From Bosea sp. Tri-49 (GTDB lineage Bacteria > Pseudomonadota > Alphaproteobacteria > Rhizobiales > Beijerinckiaceae), in contig NZ_CP017946.1 in NCBI RefSeq assembly GCF_003952665.1, positions 4,090,501 through 4,154,500 of the forward strand: a stretch of 64,000 bases of DNA, written 5' to 3'. Positions 62,608 to 64,000 of this stretch are shown piece after piece; positions within the stretch are counted from its first letter, which is position 1; each line of letters begins with the position of its first letter. Below the pieces are notes generated by a model. The model worked only from the letters and a program-made list of their open reading frames with translations. It was not told the DNA's origin and ran no database searches. The position numbers and the translations under genes are program-made.

Positions 62608-63831
62608 ATGGCCCGCCAGGTCAAAAAGCTCTCGGCACGAACCGTCACAACGCTGACCAAGCCCGGTCGCCATAGCGACGGTGATGGGCTGTATCTCGTG
62701 ATCGACCCAAGCGGCGCCCGCCGATGGCTGTTTCTGTTCCGGTGGCAAGGCAAGCTCAAGGAGATGGGCCTGGGCGGCGTCTCCACCGTTTCGCTCGCCG
62801 ATGCCCGAGACAAGGCAGCCGATGCCCGCAAGCAGGTGAAAGCCGGGATCAACCCGATCGAGTCCAAGCGCGAGGCCGAGGCGGCGGCTGAAGCCGGTAA
62901 GACCTTCGGTCAGTTCGCAGACGAGCTAGTCGAGGACATCAAAGGCGGCTTCCGAAACGAAAAACACAAATGGCAGTGGTCGCATACGCTCAAGACCTAC
63001 GCAGCCTCATTGCGCCCCATTCCGATCGAAGCCGTGTCCACCGAGCATGTACTGGAGGTGCTCAAGCCGCTCTGGACCAACAAGCAGGAGACGGCTTCAC
63101 GCCTGCGCGGCCGGATCGAACGTGTCCTAGATGCCGCGAAGGCGAAGGGGATTCGAGTCGGCGACAATCCGGCCCGCTGGCGTGGGCATCTGGACCACCT
63201 CTTGCCGCGGCGGCAGAAGCTTCAGCGCGGCCACCATCCGGCGATGCCCTATGGAGATGTCCCCGACTTCGTGGTGGATCTGCGAAAGCGAGATGCTACC
63301 GCTGCGCTCGCGCTTGAACTCACGATCTTATGCGCTAGCCGTTCGGGCGAGGTGCTGGGAGCGACCTGGGGCGAGTTCGATCGCAAGGCGAAGGTTTGGA
63401 CCATTCCCGGCAAGCGGATGAAGGCTGGCCTTGAGCATCGCGTACCCCTCACCGAGCGCGCCCTGGCAATTCTCGATGCTGCCGAAAAGGTGAAGCAGAA
63501 CGAGTACGTCTTCCCGGGCGCTCGCCAGGGAAAACCTCTCTCGAACATGGCGATGGCGAACCTGCTCAAGAAGCGGATGAAGCACGAAGGCCTGACAGTT
63601 CACGGCTTCCGAAGTTCGTTCCGCGATTGGGCGGGTGAGTGCACGTCGTTTCCTCGCGAGGTCGCCGAGGGGGCTTTGGCTCATATCGTTGGGGACGAAA
63701 CGGAGCGAGCCTATCGCCGCGGTGACGCGCTGGAGAAACGGCGCAAACTGATGGACGCTTGGGCGCGATTCGCTGGCGGCCCGACGATCAAGAAGAGCAA
63801 CGTGACGCCCATCCGCGTGAAAGCCGGATAG
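62608..63831 (+). CDS. Tyrosine-type site-specific integrase (P4-like)
   Basis: 407 aa. N-terminal DUF4102 arm-binding domain (residues about 1-95: LSARTVTTLTKPGRHSDGDGLYLVID), core-binding SAM-like domain, and catalytic domain with Arg in CASRSGEVLGATW, HGFRSSFRDWAGE (HxxR), the second His in LAHIVG and Tyr in ERAYRRGD. Integrases of this type mobilise genomic islands and prophages, usually from a tRNA end. Base and codon use is less GC-extreme than the neighbours, as expected for a transferred element. Confidence 0.95.
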   Translation: MARQVKKLSARTVTTLTKPGRHSDGDGLYLVIDPSGARRWLFLFRWQGKLKEMGLGGVSTVSLADARDKAADARKQVKAGINPIESKREAEAAAEAGKTFGQFADELVEDIKGGFRNEKHKWQWSHTLKTYAASLRPIPIEAVSTEHVLEVLKPLWTNKQETASRLRGRIERVLDAAKAKGIRVGDNPARWRGHLDHLLPRRQKLQRGHHPAMPYGDVPDFVVDLRKRDATAALALELTILCASRSGEVLGATWGEFDRKAKVWTIPGKRMKAGLEHRVPLTERALAILDAAEKVKQNEYVFPGARQGKPLSNMAMANLLKKRMKHEGLTVHGFRSSFRDWAGECTSFPREVAEGALAHIVGDETERAYRRGDALEKRRKLMDAWARFAGGPTIKKSNVTPIRVKAG

Positions 63832-63841
63832 GCAAAGAGAC

Positions 63842-63899
63842 GCATGGGGATAGGCCGGCCAGCTGATAAGTGGGGAAGCACCGCCCCATTTCCCCATGC
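63842..63899 (+). terminator. Possible terminator or stem-loop after the integrase
   Basis: GCATGGGGA (63842-63850) pairs with TCCCCATGC (63891-63899), and an alternative stem TGGGGAA (63871-63877) / TTCCCCA (63890-63896) competes for the same arm. No T-run, so termination is uncertain. Confidence 0.35.
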
Positions 63900-63928
63900 T
63901 CCAGATGGTGCGTCGCGGAGCGCGGCAG

Positions 63929-64000
63929 ATGGAATACGCACAGTTCTGGAGAGAGAATGCGGATTGGCCGCGAGATACCGCCACGCACGTGTTCCTCGGT
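63929..64000 (+). CDS. Start of a further gene, cut by the window end
   Basis: 24 codons are visible from ATG 63929 (reading MEYAQFWRENADWPRDTATH), with GGAG 8 bases upstream and no stop before the edge. The amino acid make-up looks like real protein. It is presumably the first cargo gene of the integrase-associated element; no family can be named. Confidence 0.45.
   Translation, partial: MEYAQFWRENADWPRDTATHVFLG

Overview
The window reads as chromosome of an aerobic alphaproteobacterium of the order Hyphomicrobiales (Rhizobiales), most like Bosea and relatives. The grounds are very high GC, the trpF-trpB...trpA-accD-folC neighbourhood, an AccD without zinc-finger cysteines, and several intergenic palindromic repeats of the kind common in that order. 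This placement is inference from gene content, not from a 16S gene.

Layout. 0-5.7 kb: P-loop kinase, typA, an Rrf2 regulator with a thioredoxin-reductase-like flavoprotein, a small secreted protein and a TAXI-type binding protein. 5.7-16 kb: trpF-trpB, then a 3.8-kb insert (two SIMPL proteins, HxlR regulator, DUF488, cysteine-synthase homologue), then trpA-accD-folC, a lipoprotein and an aldo/keto reductase. 16-32 kb: mixed housekeeping and accessory genes (formamidase family, DMT and AbrB membrane proteins, two exopolysaccharide genes, SDR, allantoate-type amidohydrolase, msrQ, HAD phosphatase, lepA, YiiX-like hydrolase, GNAT, LuxR-type and MarR regulators, DUF1772, DUF3297).

32.4-46.7 kb is the most interesting part. 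It looks like a complete, co-regulated module for reductive nicotinate breakdown in an aerobe. A membrane-anchored, cytochrome c-linked nicotinate dehydrogenase (35.2-39.2 kb) would give 6-hydroxynicotinate. A 6-hydroxynicotinate reductase (41.5-43.0 kb) fed by a ferredoxin and ferredoxin-NADP reductase (32.5-33.6 kb) would reduce it, and an enamidase (33.8-35.0 kb) would open the ring. Two DUF1185 proteins and a UPF0280 protein share the reductase operon. Divergent from it, a nadC-type quinolinate phosphoribosyltransferase lies 6 bases before a rare fusion of ribose-1,5-bisphosphokinase (PhnN) with an AMP-phosphorylase-type enzyme. Together these could convert quinolinate to nicotinate while regenerating PRPP, a route I do not recognise from the literature. 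A MarR regulator closes the module. Its likely operator (TTCGTATACGAA / TTTGYATACAAA) recurs at the promoters of all these units, in several cases immediately downstream of a recognisable -10 box.

46.8-62 kb: a Frc-type sugar ABC transporter with a Gfo/Idh/MocA dehydrogenase; an N-carbamoyl-amino-acid-hydrolase-like enzyme and a RidA protein; a TetR-controlled operon (cyclase, BKACE, SMP-30, branched-chain-type binding protein); and an Ssu-type ABC transporter with an LLM flavin monooxygenase. 62-64 kb: an AT-richer gap followed by a P4-type tyrosine integrase and the start of one more gene, probably the edge of an integrated element.
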